NCBI GenBank assembly: GCA_947623455.1 | Contig: OX392534.1 | Span: forward strand, 11,976,001-12,040,000 | Length of the DNA stretch: 64,000 nt | Direction of reading: 5' to 3' | From: Mimachlamys varia | Taxonomy: Eukaryota; Mollusca; Bivalvia; Pectinida; Pectinidae | In this document: piece by piece, positions 21,115-33,579 of the stretch | Layout: every line of letters begins with the position of its first letter | Numbering within the stretch: position 1 is the stretch's first letter | Notes under the pieces: model-generated | Databases searched by the model: none | Seen by the model: only the letters and a program-made list of their open reading frames with translations | Told to the model about the DNA's origin: nothing | Translations under genes and position numbers: made by a program

Positions 21115-24100
21115 TGTTTATAAAAACACAATGTATTTTTTAAGTTATAATCTAAGTTATAAATATGTTTTCATTTAAAGACTGTAATAGCGACTGATGT
21201 ATAAAATATATAAATCTAAAGACGCCTTCATTTCTACTGTTTACTTAGTATGATTAAGTCATCAATTTTGGCCCGAGAATAACAGGTTTTTAAATAAATC
21301 AAATCATAAGAAAAGAGCTATAAGGAAAGGAACTAAGCATGTTCTTCTCTTAAGTATGAGAAAGACTATCATTACATGTTGTTCTCCTGAGTATAGGAAC
21401 GACTATCATTACCCAAAGTGGTTTGGGAATTATTACAGATATTCATTGGAAGTAAACTAAAGTGTTTAAAGTACTTTTACACTTTCACACACTGTACAAA
21501 ATTCCCAGGCCCAAATACCATTATCGTCTGCGTATCATAAATTTATGTGTGTATTTCTACCCACTATCTCAAACTTCGCTTCCTGACTGAAATAACACTT
21601 GGTAAACCGTCCATACATCTTGTACAACTGTCAGTGCTTATTGTAGCTTTAGCGACATCAACTTTGGCATTACCTCCAAAGCCGATACACCACTACCAAT
21701 ACAAGGCAAGGACTTAAGTAAATCCAATGCATGCATACAAGGATTGCTCTCCCACTAATACTATCCAACGTGGAACATCTCAACGATATCAACATAGTAT
21801 ATAGTGTATTACCAGCTATGGATACCAATGGTATGACTTTCGATTGATAACAACAGAAAATCAACACTGCCTACCTCTTTCTGCAATAACTTTTAAGGAA
21901 AGATTTCTAATAAGAATAATCTATGTAACACTAAAACTGGATAATCTATCATCTACCAGATAAGGTATTCCACAAACATACCTGCTATGGGCCCTTCTAC
22001 AATTAATAATTTAAATCAAAATATTCTACGAAAGTATGTGTCACAGACCTTCTGCCAAGATAACTAACATTTAACAACGGACGATTATATGATATTTACC
22101 ATAAAAACCTCCCCCCAAAGCTCTTTTTTATGGTTAACTGTCTACACCCCATGTACGACGCGGATGTCTTGCCTTTGAGTAGCTCTATCAAAGTAATTAT
22201 TATGAGACATATATATAATATATAAAACTAGGCTGGTACCTTATAAGTTTTAAAAATCCATGACAAAAAATCAATATTTTTGTAATAAAGAAAAACATTG
22301 TGTAAATATTTAAACCTTAATTCTCTGTATGTGACGGGTTCATAACCTTACATAGAATGAAAATCCTAGCTAACGCAGCATATAAGTAACGTGGAAGCTT
22401 TAATCTAAATGAATGATGCAGGTTGCATTAAATTTTACCGATAATAATACACCTAAGTCATAAAGTAGCGATAACTGCAGTAAATCCAACCGAAGGTAAC
22501 GTTGATGAGCGTAGGCCGATAGAAGGGAACCCGATATACGGCGCACACAGGCAATCGCCGGAGCAAAGTCAGTTTACGTCAATTTTGTTTTTGATTTACT
22601 ACATTAATAAATTCCGTTTTAAGTGTGTTGACCGCGATAGGGAGGTTATCGTTGGCCATAATACGCTATGTTTATTACAGACAATTAAATCAAGACACTG
22701 CCTCAAATTTAAGTCGTAAAATACACCAATCAAATCTGCACGAAAGTGATATTGCATTGCAACATGAAACATTAGAGTCCACTTAACCAGCACACAATAT
22801 TTTTTCATAGAATATAATTTTCAATTGTAATTATATGTTTACTGTTTCGTGATGCAAATCTCCTGAGGCGACTTACGTGGGATCTCAAAGTAGAGGCAAA
22901 TCTATCCATCGGTGCTGCTGTAGGAATCAATATTGATCTGACCATTGCACATATTATAGTTTACTACGCCATTTTTACTATTGTTTCCATCTTTTATTTA
23001 TGTCAATAAATGTATACGGCAATATTGTTTGAACTGGTCAATAATACTCTACCAATACGTTAATGACCTGTGTATTTATCATATATATTTGTGTATAATA
23101 GCAGTAACTACTACATTGTACAATTTTAATGCTCGTCTTTTCTCGAAATGGGAGGTAGAACATTCATCTTTTCTCGAAAACAAGTTCTGATAACGCATGC
23201 AGCCTTCCATTAATCGTCTCTTATTGTTATTGTCAGTATATATATTGTTCCTCAGGAAACCCGTTCTGTATTAGTCGCTTCTGATGATCATGAAATGTAT
23301 CTAGTGTTCTCCTTGAAACATTGTTTCAGTCGCCTGTAATGATCATGAAGTGGATATAGTATTCGCAAAGAAAACCTGGAACTACAACTTGTTCTGCAGG
23401 AAACTTCGTATCCGTCACCTCTGCTGAACAAATAGTGATATAAAATGTACTTAAGGGAAGTTTACATTAATCGTTTCTAGTAAACTTTAAATAAAACGTA
23501 TTCTTCATATTTAAAGACGAATGTGCTTTTCGCTTATCAGTGGCATATGACGAACTACACACTTCATGTAAGTAGCATGTAATAGTATATACGTGAGAAA
23601 CAATGTACATCTGTAACACATTGAGTCTCACGGCACTATAATTTATTTAGTGAGATACGTATAAAATGTACTTTATTACAACTAGAAATATTCGTTTCTT
23701 ATCATCACCTTAGATTCAATGTGATTTACGACTGACACATATAATAATGTTTATGAGAATATCTTCTTTTATGTAGTTTTTCCTGTCTTGAGGGAAATAA
23801 GGATTCCATTGATTGACCCAAATATCCATCACTCGATTAGTTGTTCACGTTTTATTTGCTTACCCAACATTTATGCCATCACACCTGACTAAATCGAACT
23901 CTAGCGGGTTTCATGCAATATGGATGTAACGGCTGACCATAGCAATATGAAAGTTAAAAAAAATCAGTCCATTTATATACATTTTTACTATATAACAATT
24001 GCTTCATTTCATTTATGTTTTTCAATAATAGTTTATTACCTGCGTTTGTATATGCGTCGTCATTTAAACGACTTTGGCGGAACAGCCCGGTTTAGATAAA

Positions 24101-24595
24101 ATGGCGCTAATCATAATAATTAGTCATTTGAGCGTTTGACGTAGGGGCGTTCTCTATGTTAGTCGAAGCGGCGCGCCAAGACTTTTATTGAAAAAGCTTG
24201 ATCTATGACGTCATAAGTAAACCACGTACCACGTCTTGAGAACCATTGCTTTCATATTTGCACGAAAGGCGTTTTTATCGGTAATGTTTATATAGTGAAT
24301 TGCAGTGTATATGTTGATATATTTCTGTACAAATGTAGACTAGTAATGGAAATGAAACTCTTTCCTTACTTCATAAACTAAAGTGCAAGTACTAAATCCG
24401 AGAACTGGCCAATCGATTCAGACATCTGTGTATTCAAAATGGTTGATTTTATGATTTTTTTTTTGTATTTTCCTATCTTAGATACATATGCAAATACAAA
24501 AAGGGTAAACGAGAAACGGGACATATACTTGTAACATACATTCGATATGGGGCTTCTTTCTTTCAATAGTTGATTGGTGAGATAGGAAGTGGATG
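21115..24595. other. No gene recognised
   Basis: About 3.5 kb of AT-rich sequence with only short frames. No tandem array, long inverted repeat, tRNA or family copy seen elsewhere in the window was found. Confidence 0.5.
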
Positions 24596-24599
24596 GGGG

Positions 24600-24965
24600 A
24601 TAGAGAATAACGGAGTGTCAACAAAAGTATAATCCGAAGTCAAAATCGATTAAACTAGGGACAAAATACGAAAAAGGGAATGATCAACATGGAGACACTT
24701 GTAAAAGTACAATATAATAAGACCAGGTGTTCCGGAAGAGTAAGCGTCTTCTGCTTCATCGACGACGCCTGCCATGTAAATCTTGATCACATTCAAGTAA
24801 ATATCAAGTCCTCGAAATGAGAACCGAGTCATCATTGTCAATCACAAACAGTACTGTAATTAGCATGCTCAAAAACGTCCAGCTTTATATTACAGAAAAT
24901 TATAGAATATTTCTCAATGAGACAAAGATGGCGACCTTTAAACTTGCCCATAGTACTGATCAAAC
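24600..24965 (-). mobile_element. RT-element 3' tail (copy 5)
   Basis: Reverse-orientation copy: AATGATCAACATGGAGACAC near 24680, GACCAGGTGTTCCGGAAGAG near 24721, CATCGACGACGCCTGCCATG near 24760, then TTTCTCAATGAGACAAAGAT near 24910. The minus strand reads as the family peptide YLNVIKIYMAGVVDEAEDAY. Confidence 0.82.
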
Positions 24966-25274
24966 TATTTCCAGAGAAACATTAATATACCCGATGGATG
25001 CTTGGGTTCTAACCGATCCCATTGAAGAGGGGTGGACTCCAACGAACGAAGAGAAGGAGCCGTTACATATCCAGATGCTAGTGGGAGATTAGAGAAGGCT
25101 CTATCACATAATATTTAAACAGAAGATGCCAATACATATCCAGGTGGTATGGGAAACAGATATGGATAAGTAAACTATAACCTTTGACCTATCTATCAAA
25201 GCAAAAAAAAAAATTATTGAATGCAAAAACAAAAAACAAAAAGCAGTTAAGACAAACCATCTTAAAGATGGGGG

Positions 25275-25475
25275 AAGGATTGATGAAGGGAGAAACAAAA
25301 TTAGAGAATACCAACCGTCAACAAAACCATAACCCGAACTCAAAATCGATTTAATTAGGAGCAAAGTATGAGAAAAAAGGAAGATTTAAATGGAGACCCT
25401 TGTAAAAATACAAGAAAATTAGACCATGTGTTGCGGAAGAGTAGGCGTCCTCTGCTTTATCGACGACTCTAGATG
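25275..25475 (-). mobile_element. RT-element 3' tail (copy 6)
   Basis: Second reverse copy 0.3-0.6 kb beyond copy 5: CCGTCAACAAAACCATAACC, then CTCAAAATCGATTTAATTAG and GAAGAGTAGGCGTCCTCTGC. More truncated and diverged than copy 5. The order suggests tandem remnants in one orientation. Confidence 0.75.
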
Positions 25476-26535
25476 GTGACTTGAACCATTTCACAGTATT
25501 GTGTTTGGTGAAACAACAGTGTGAGTAAGGTGCCCGTCCATATCGTTGAATATATGACTTGGAACCGTGCCCATGATCCTTCTAAAAGAAAGGACAAAAG
25601 GGAGACCCACGCACCTCCTAGATAGTATGAGGGGCATTTCTTCACAACAATGAAAGGGGATTGCGAATACACAACAATAATACGGATACACATTTACACA
25701 TCGTATCTGGATGGTTCAGGTAATACATAGTTATGGCAGCGTTCAGGGGGAAATAAAACAGAAACAATGAGTGCAAAGAATACCCTTAACCATCGTGGAC
25801 GTAATCCATTCACAACAAGTTTTACAGCGATAAGTTAACAGCGAGAACCAGAGGAGTTACGATGATATAAACAAGATAGTGTACCCTGGCTCCATTAGCG
25901 ATGGATTTATGTCATTGTGTTACTCTAAAATGTACTGGTAGGTTTCAGGTGGGTCGTATACCGGCAGGCGACGAGAGTAACGACTATGAGACGTGGCGAA
26001 CACCAGTGATAATTCCACTGTTCAGATTCAGTAGATCCTTCTCGTTCCTTCTCGTTGTTTTTTTTCTATGGTACAGTTTTCTTCTCGGATATATTTTTAA
26101 TTTGATATAAACGTAAAATCGATAATCTAATAGACTTTAACACATCATTCACGATATTTTTTTCGGGATAAATTACAAATTACAGTTTGAAGGACTGTGG
26201 TTCTTAATTTCCTGACGTTTTCATTATTTTACATACACTTGTTTTATAAATGGTATATTGAAAAAGCAATATACAATATAAATCCTGTTTAAAATACTAA
26301 GAGCAATAATGGAATAGATGTATTATCTTAGACAAGGCATGGCATCTCAGACGGTGGTTTAGCTTCCGATATAAACTCAGGAAGTAAAGTGTAACTTCAC
26401 AGATTTTCTGAACAAATATTTGTCAGTTATAATTTGATGGGTAGGTATCTGGGTTATATTTTGTTTAAAAAATACACAAACGATCCTTCTTTGAAACATA
26501 CACTTTCTGAATTCGTAACATTATTTGTTTTTGTT
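25476..26535. other. No confident gene
   Basis: Overlapping minus-strand frames at 25469-25693 include hydrophobic CPSYYLGGAWVSLLSFLLEG but have no start, splice or domain support. A plus-strand acceptor-like GGTAGGTTTCAG at about 25940-25950 precedes VGRIPAGDESNDYETWRTP but no matching donor is present. Confidence 0.35.
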
Positions 26536-26540
26536 TGCAG

Positions 26541-26562
26541 AAACGAAGATCTACTATACAAG
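26541..26562 (+). other. Possible 22-nt microexon
   Basis: A near-ideal acceptor (TTTGTTTTTGTTTGCAG, ending at 26540) is followed after 22 nt by a perfect donor GTAAGT at 26563. Such a close acceptor-donor pair is unusual by chance in AT-rich DNA. The 22 nt would shift frame by one base between flanking exons, or could be a small 5' UTR exon. No neighbouring exon is firmly identified. Confidence 0.35.
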
Positions 26563-26803
26563 GTAAGTCTTGGTGATTATAGAAACTAACTCATACGTCC
26601 GATACATTTCATCTTCAGTTTGTAAAGACAGATTCTACAATGTTTTGTATCGCTCTTTTCATTCCATCTAAATATAGTGTGTGGTCAGTTTTTTCGATGA
26701 GACTGCATTAACAAAGTGTCAAGAACGATCTATCGACACTGTCAACTGCAAAACGTCAGCATACTGGACAGATGCCTCGCAGTTACATTAAGCTACTATC
26801 CAG

Positions 26804-27187
26804 GGGTTTCTTATAACATCTAAAATGTCTGGCCTTAAGACAGTCGGTCGCAGTGATGGTAGAAAAAAGTATTTAAAAAAACTTCAATTTGCTAAAGCTG
26901 AAGTCCATACTAGTCCAAAATCAATCTGTACAACTCCACAGTCTCGTCACACTCAGCAACAATGTTGGTCGCCAAGTTTGTTATTGGCATGCTTCATTGG
27001 CGCCGACTCGAATAGACATGGTATTCGTGCAACCCATATTCCTTGGGAGATGATTTTCCTGGCAGACGATTTGTCCGGAGGTCATGAATCAAACGGATAC
27101 CTGAATAAAGCATCAGAATCCTTTCAGCTACAAGTACTAGAAAGAATAGGAAACCGAGAGAGTCTTTCTCCTTATTGGACCAGTTGA
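26804..27187 (+). CDS. Exon-like frame, unknown protein
   Basis: Plus-strand frame with ATG at 26825 (MSGLKTVGRSDGRKKYLKKL), 120 codons to a stop at 27187. A CAG that could be an acceptor lies at 26801-26803, and the frame is closed just upstream. The N-terminal 30 residues are basic; the rest is mixed with no domain recognised. It lies 240 bp after the putative microexon on the same strand, so the two could belong to one gene, but this is not shown. Confidence 0.25.
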   Translation, partial: GFLITSKMSGLKTVGRSDGRKKYLKKLQFAKAEVHTSPKSICTTPQSRHTQQQCWSPSLLLACFIGADSNRHGIRATHIPWEMIFLADDLSGGHESNGYLNKASESFQLQVLERIGNRESLSPYWTS

Positions 27188-27189
27188 CA

Positions 27190-29280
27190 AATATTATTTG
27201 AGTATATATTCTCTCCTCACACTCCAGAACAAACCTTGCATAATACCTCTAATAGCTTTCTTTCTCTACCACGCTTGGGAGCGGATATTCTAAAAATTCT
27301 TATTCATGTAGGAGAAGCAGTTCATTTACACACATACTTAGTCATTGACATAATGCAGGTGTTATATATTTTTAGATATATCAAAGGATAAGAAAAGTAA
27401 CTTCCCCTGAGTGGGGTGAGATAAGGGATTGAAACACTACGAAGGAGATTCTGAAGTTCCAAAACGTTTACAGGCGATACCAGCAAATGGATGTATAAAA
27501 TTTGTCAGGAATTGCATGTGCCATCGATATGCTACAATATACAGCAGATGAAACCGTACAATCAAAAACAAATACATTTAACATAAAAACCAGAGCTGTT
27601 TTAATGGTTATGATTATGGAGAAGGCGAGGAAAACATTTTTGTTCTACATTATATCTTCTTGTGCCTACATAGTTTCAGTAAGGTTCAAAGTATCCCTCC
27701 CCTCATATTTTCAATTTGTTTAAGTTACAGATCAAGTTTTTTTCTATCAATAAAAATGAAGTATTTAATAAAAAGTAACTGCATATTTATCAACTTGCAC
27801 GCAATAAAAATATTCCCAATCCAAACCCTATAAATACACGAAGGTTCGAGATTTCATACACGTATACAGTGTGATAAAATCTATAATTACAACTGAGCCT
27901 AAATGAAGAGATATTGTATGTACTTCTGCACTATAATAAAAATGTCCAGGGTCAGATCGGTCATCGTGTATTACTGCTATGTCTTGGCGCGCCAATAAGA
28001 TTTTGTCATTTGATTGCTATAATTAATGTATGCCAGAAAACAATAAAAACGTCAAAATTCCATCTCTCTGGACGATGAGTCTGGCCAAAACCAGCGGTCA
28101 TAACTAGGATAGCATCGAACAGTTTGATAATACGAGATAATGGGACTGAAGTATTGTCAACTTAATATGGAGCTAAGTTATCGCGTAACGTCAGATGGTG
28201 ACCCGCAATAGTGGTTCATGTCCCTTTTGCCGACGTAAGATTTCAGATGGTGTTGGAAACATACCTCGGGTATCACTTGTTTTGTAAACCACGTGATGTC
28301 AAAGCTATCGGAATTAAAGGCTTGTTTTCGAACATTAAGGTAGGCATTAGCTGAATTGATCTTTAAACTAAATTCGTAACGACAAATTTAACACTTTTGT
28401 TTCAAATTCATTATTGAATGTTTTATCATAATGTATATTATTCTGAAGGTTTGTTTTTTAATCGAACGAATACGATGTGTTAGAGAAGGTTGTTATTAAG
28501 AAACGCATTGTATGACTGTCACCTAGTCAGAACGACTTTCTGCAGTAGGTCTTGTATAAAGGGTAGGGTCATCTGGCTATACATAGTGTCTATGACGTAC
28601 GTTAGTACCCACGGGATTAATTCCATGTCTCGCCCATCAAAACACCATCTGAGCAAAGGAAATTTCCAACGTTTAGAAATAGAAAAATATATTGAGGTAC
28701 AGTGTACAAGTCAGTCTGTTATTTATTAATCTTTTTTAAAATGTCGCACCTTTTGTGGGCTTGCACAATTACCTTTCTGATTGCTACCTAATTTATAATA
28801 TATTGTATGATCAACCCTTCAAGAAGGATGGGGAAAACACATTCCCAGAAAAAGGAATAGAAGTGCGATCTCATTACCTAAGAAAGACAACTCCCACGTC
28901 AATATACCTGTGTAGGGTGTGATTTATGTATGTGATTTCTCTGTAGAGTGTGCTTTGTTGTGCTTTGTACATGACAAAGCACACATATAGGCACTGTTTA
29001 ATACTAGTAAACGGAAAGTATTTTCGATGTTCCGCCCTGATTTACACATTCTCATATTTTTGTATGTCATTAATAAATTACCATTTAACAGCAACAGTAT
29101 TTCTCTGTTGTTTTTTGTGTAAATAAAACATATGAACAACAATACAAGCTGCAGTCTGAACTGGTTACCGTGTTGACACAAATACATATATGTATACTCA
29201 TCGTACAGATAAACCAGAGAAATAAAAATGTGTTGAGAAGATTTAGGGCTAAGAAGGTAGAATAACGATTTATATGTGGA
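27190..29280. other. No gene recognised
   Basis: AT-rich sequence with short frames only. A match to a small MITE end (AAGAAAGACAACTC) lies near 28882. Confidence 0.5.
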
Positions 29281-29282
29281 TA

Positions 29283-31752
29283 CACTCTAAAAAAAGTATT
29301 ACTTAGTAGTTGAGTTTTACTTAAATTAAGTAGATATTTTACTTACACATTACTTAGTATTACTAAGTTACGATTGGTCATTACTTGTTTTGCAGCGTAT
29401 ATTACTTAGTAATCCAAATTTACCTGTTTTAAGTAATATGCAGTTATGCTTTCCTAGTTTTAAGTAGTGTGCTTACTTAGATAGTTATTTTAAATAATTG
29501 CTAAAATCAGATTACTTACTTTGAGCAGTGTGATTACTTAAATTACTGATGTTGATTATTCCCGAATTTAAAGCAGATTTATATAGCTGCAATAAGCAAT
29601 TTAACATATTTTTACTATCGTACATTATGCAAGCTATGTGTTTCAAATTATTTTATTTTCATAATTTACGGGTTAAATTAAAATACCTGCATTTGTAAGA
29701 GATGTTACTCCTTCAAATGAGAAAATGTTTAAAAAATGTGTAATCTGATGTGATGCTATAACTATGTACTCAAATGTGATATGCTTTCTTAAATAAATAT
29801 TATTATTATTATTGAAACATGATGGATACACCTAGGCCTATATATAGCTAACCATCTATTCTTCAGATTTTTCCGGGATTTCCCGTTTTGTTAAATATAA
29901 TCTTATTTCAAATCCCCGCCATATTCTGAGTTTAAAAACTTAAGTTGTCTCCCCTTAAGAACTCTCTATCGTTTACGGTAAAAATAGCACCAGCTTCCTG
30001 TTTAATTTCAAACCATGTGCGTTTGTCAGTTTCTTCGTGTTGAATCTAAATTCTGCTAAGGATTCATACTCTTACAAGATGTAAATGTCACACAGAAAGG
30101 AGAAAAACACTGTGAAATACGCTACGAAATGTGGGAATGTGTGTTCAAATGGCTGAGCCTTTCTGATACGGGATTGTTGCCGTGTTTGCCAGAAAAATCT
30201 TGTAGTGGATAACGGTCGGCAAGTATGCCAAGCAACATTCAACGGGCCTTGCTGACATATCAGCTGTTAATTCACACAGGATTGTATATTCCTGCAGAAC
30301 GTCTTTCTGACGCCGGATAATGAGGGTAAGCAATAATAACTGTCTGTTATAACTTACTGAGTGTTTTGAATTAGAGTCGCATCGGCCCACGGTAAACTCG
30401 TCCAAAGTCACCTCGGCCCACGGTTACCTCAGCCGAAGTAAGTCATCCCATGTGAATCTCGGCCTCGTATTTTAAGATTTGTAATTGAATATTGCTTTAA
30501 TGTGCCTTATTTAAATTTTTTGCAATGTATTACGAAAATTTACTGTTACAACATTATTGCCAACCCCTTATATATACCCTGTCAGAATAACCACGGAATT
30601 ATGCTATCTAAGTCCGTGGAATAACTGAGGTAATTGTTATATTATTAGACCGAATATTTCGTATAAGAACTAAGTTCAAAGCCATACAATTGCGTGTTTT
30701 GAATTAGCTTTATTTTTTTTCAGGATACGTTCTAAGGAATTAAAGATATAGATGAAAGAAAACCAATCATGTGCCGATTCATAGATGAACAAGGTCATTG
30801 ATTCAATACCAAGTGTGGATGCACCAGGACTGCGGAAGGGCAGATTGATGAAAACCAAGAATTAATATTCCAGCTGAAGAAATGTGTGAACATTGAATTG
30901 TATTACGGTCGCTTCGGAAATAATCGGGACAATATTGATTTGCACATTATTTTGGTTATTTGTTTGTATTTAATGTTATTACATGTACTATTTATGTCCT
31001 ATATTTTCACAATAAAATGGAATTTGTTGTTAAATTTTATTTGTCTTATACTTCCATTAGAAATTATCCAAAAATTACTACAAAATAAGTACTAGAATTT
31101 TTACCAGCTAAAAAAATCATGTATTCAGTTTTATTAGGTGGGTGATCTAGTGTACATGTATGTACTTAAATAATTACTTATTTTTTTAAGTATTTTTTGC
31201 TTGAATTAAGTAATACAATTACTGTACTTGTTTTTAAGTATTATATTACTTAATGCAAGTAGAAAAACTACTTATAAACAAGTAATTCAATTACTTAATT
31301 CAAGTAAAAAACTAGTTAATAACAAGTAGTAAAACTACTTGTTTTTAAGTAATATTAATACTTGAATTTAGTAATGTTATTACTTACAAATAGTAATATA
31401 TATACTTATTTTTAAGTAAGAATATTACTAGATTCAAGAAGAAAAGCTACTTAAAAAGTTATCATATTACTTAATTTAAGTAGAATTATTACTTAATTTA
31501 AGTTGAATTATTACTTAAATTTTACGTTTAAGTAGTATAATTACATAAAACAAGTAAGTATTGTGTTTAGTTTAAGTAAGTATTTATACTACTAAGTAAT
31601 ATATTACTTAGTAGTATGATTACTTAAGAACGATTACTAAGTATTACTTATCAGGATTATTGATTACTTAACCGTCTGACAACTTTTTTTACTTGTTTTA
31701 AGTAATAATATTACTTGTTTTAATAATCCTAAGTAATATTTTTTTTAGAGTG
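29283..31752. mobile_element. 2.47-kb TA-flanked TIR element with ACTTA subterminal repeats
   Basis: Ends are CACTCTAAAAAAAGTATTAC and its near-perfect complement GTAATATTTTTTTTAGAGTG, with TA on each side (29281-29282, 31753-31754). The first 280 bp and the last 600 bp consist of dozens of AAGTAAT and TACTTA motifs in both orientations. The 1.5-kb centre looks unrelated and has no transposase frame; its longest frame is 88 codons. A TA duplication fits Tc1/mariner-like insertion, but the size and subterminal repeats are atypical. Non-autonomous. Confidence 0.85.
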
Positions 31753-31754
31753 TA

Positions 31755-32160
31755 GTGAGCGCTCAACGTGTCCCTAGCCGGAAACTGTAAGCAAATAATA
31801 CAACTGTTAAGTGTTTATACATAAAAGGTGGTTTAGAATCATTGTCTGACAAAATATAAAAAAGGAAATAATCTTTGTTTTTTATATTTCTCATTCAAAT
31901 CTCGCACACTAATGTAACTATCTTGTCTACTACTGTAACTACGTAGCTGACTCAGAAAAGTCTCATTGTAACTCCCTAATCATGATGAGAACAACTGTAG
32001 CTTAATCGCCGACTACACCTACAAAACACCTTATTTTCCGTCATCAATCCGACGCAGGAACAATTTAGACCTATATATAAGAAACAGCGTTCTGTACACA
32101 GTTTCTGGAAATCCACTTCGGAGGCAATACCTACAATATATGTCCTAAATTATTGTAAAT
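31755..32160. other. No gene recognised
   Basis: Non-coding spacer between the TA element and the hairpin at 32162; nothing recognisable. Confidence 0.5.
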
Positions 32161-32161
32161 G

Positions 32162-32265
32162 TGAAATTTTGATTACTAATTTATGGTACTAGAACGTTAG
32201 CGTAATCTGGAGTAATTCCGATTAAGCTAACGTTCTAGTACCATAAATTAATAATCACAATTTCA
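32162..32265. repeat. 104-bp near-perfect hairpin
   Basis: About 45-bp arms: TTTATGGTACTAGAACGTTA on the left and its exact complement TAACGTTCTAGTACCATAAA on the right, extending to TGAAATT/AATTTCA at the outer ends, around a loop of about 14 nt. Likely a foldback or MITE-type element. Confidence 0.92.
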
Positions 32266-32383
32266 TGTCAAGTTAATTGAAGTAATAGCCAAACAAATGC
32301 ACATGTATATTTGATAAACAAGATTTATATTTATATAAAGAAACGCAATGGGTTTTCCTTGCGAACTTGAATATAAAAAAGAA

Positions 32384-32497
32384 CAAAAAACAAAGACTTT
32401 GCGGCAAGGCCTTTCTGCCTTCTCAGGCTTCTTCAGGCGGACTCCTGAAGAAGCCTGAGAAGCCAGATGGCCTTTCCGCAAAGTCTTTGTTTTTTAT
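32384..32497. repeat. 114-bp hairpin
   Basis: Arms AACAAAGACTTTGCGGCAAG and TTCTCAGGCTTCTTCAGG pair with CCTGAAGAAGCCTGAGAA and TCCGCAAAGTCTTTGTT, around the six-base centre CGGACT. It lies 120 bp from the previous hairpin but has unrelated sequence. Confidence 0.92.
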
Positions 32498-32499
32498 AT

Positions 32500-33187
32500 A
32501 CATGTTTATTTATATTCTATCGAATGATGCCGTCCGATGGAATTCCCATATCAGAAGGGAAAAAGCGGCAGTTGGATGGCGAAACAATGACGCATATCTT
32601 CTCCTGTCATATCGTTTTTACATTATTAGCGTTTAACCATTTAGGAGTGCGAAAAATCATACAGCAAAATCTAAAACTCTTTTTTGAAAAATCTCATTTC
32701 AAAATTACATAAATATTTAGTACTAATATATATTACTTCAGTATGCATGAGTTTTTACCAATCAAACTCATTGGCTCACCCATACACAAACTAGAAAACG
32801 AATTATTATAATTGAAGAACATCACGTACATTACCGATGGTTGACAAAACATTAATGCTAGTAGTTATTATGTTAATAAATATCTACCTTTTTTTTCACT
32901 GCGTTTACTCGGAAAAGTAAGAGTACAGTGTAAGCATTGATTACACAAACTAGTTTAACATCTCATTCTGTAGTTTTTTAGTTTTTTGTTTGTCTCACAG
33001 TTCTGTAAGATACAGAACCAGTGAACGCAATTATCTCTTCCAAGGATCACACCCAAAGAAAAATACATGACCAGAATTATTTAATAAGAAAGCATCATTG
33101 CATATAAATGTAGCATGTATTATCAATCTTTATCTCTCATATACAGAGATAGCTTCACAGCTGTAAACATAGTGACAGATTGATATA
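32500..33187. other. No gene recognised
   Basis: AT-rich spacer; no supported frame or repeat. Confidence 0.5.
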
Positions 33188-33573
33188 AGACCCAATATAC
33201 GTAATTGAAGGCAAACATTTAAGCGAAAATCAATCCTAATAACTTATGATATTTATAGATTTAATTAAGATTATAATTAACTGATATCAGCAATATTCAA
33301 GATGAATTCTCACGTGGGTATCGGTACAACAGCAGTAGAAACTAGGTATTTGTAAACGCGCGTCCAATTTGAGCTGTCGTCTAACTTGTGTTGGTTGTTT
33401 TAGTGGTCTACATCTAAATTATCCTTTGGAATTTTCTATCAAGAGTTTCTTGGTTTTTACCGCTCAGGTTTACTTCGTGTTGGCCTTATTTTTTAATGGT
33501 TATCAATTGGATTTGTTTTCAGATCTTTTTCAGAATCATGAAACATTCCCTGAAGTTAGGTATATTTGGCCTT
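33188..33573 (+). mobile_element. Family A MITE, copy 4
   Basis: Same orientation as copy 1: AGACCCAATATACGTAATTG at the left, GCAATATTCAAGATGAATTC and AAGAGTTTCTTGGTTTTTAC internally, and GTATATTTGGCCT at the right followed by TTAA (33574-33577). The left TTAA is mutated. Confidence 0.85.
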
Positions 33574-33579
33574 TTAAGA

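Noticed and set aside
20815..21123. 102-codon Q/K/N/T-rich frame
   Set aside because: It is the direct translation of the AAAATACAGCAACACC minisatellite; no independent evidence for a gene.
32384..32497. Hammerhead ribozyme within the hairpin
   Set aside because: The CTGATGA and GAAA core motifs are absent; the sequence is a simple inverted repeat.
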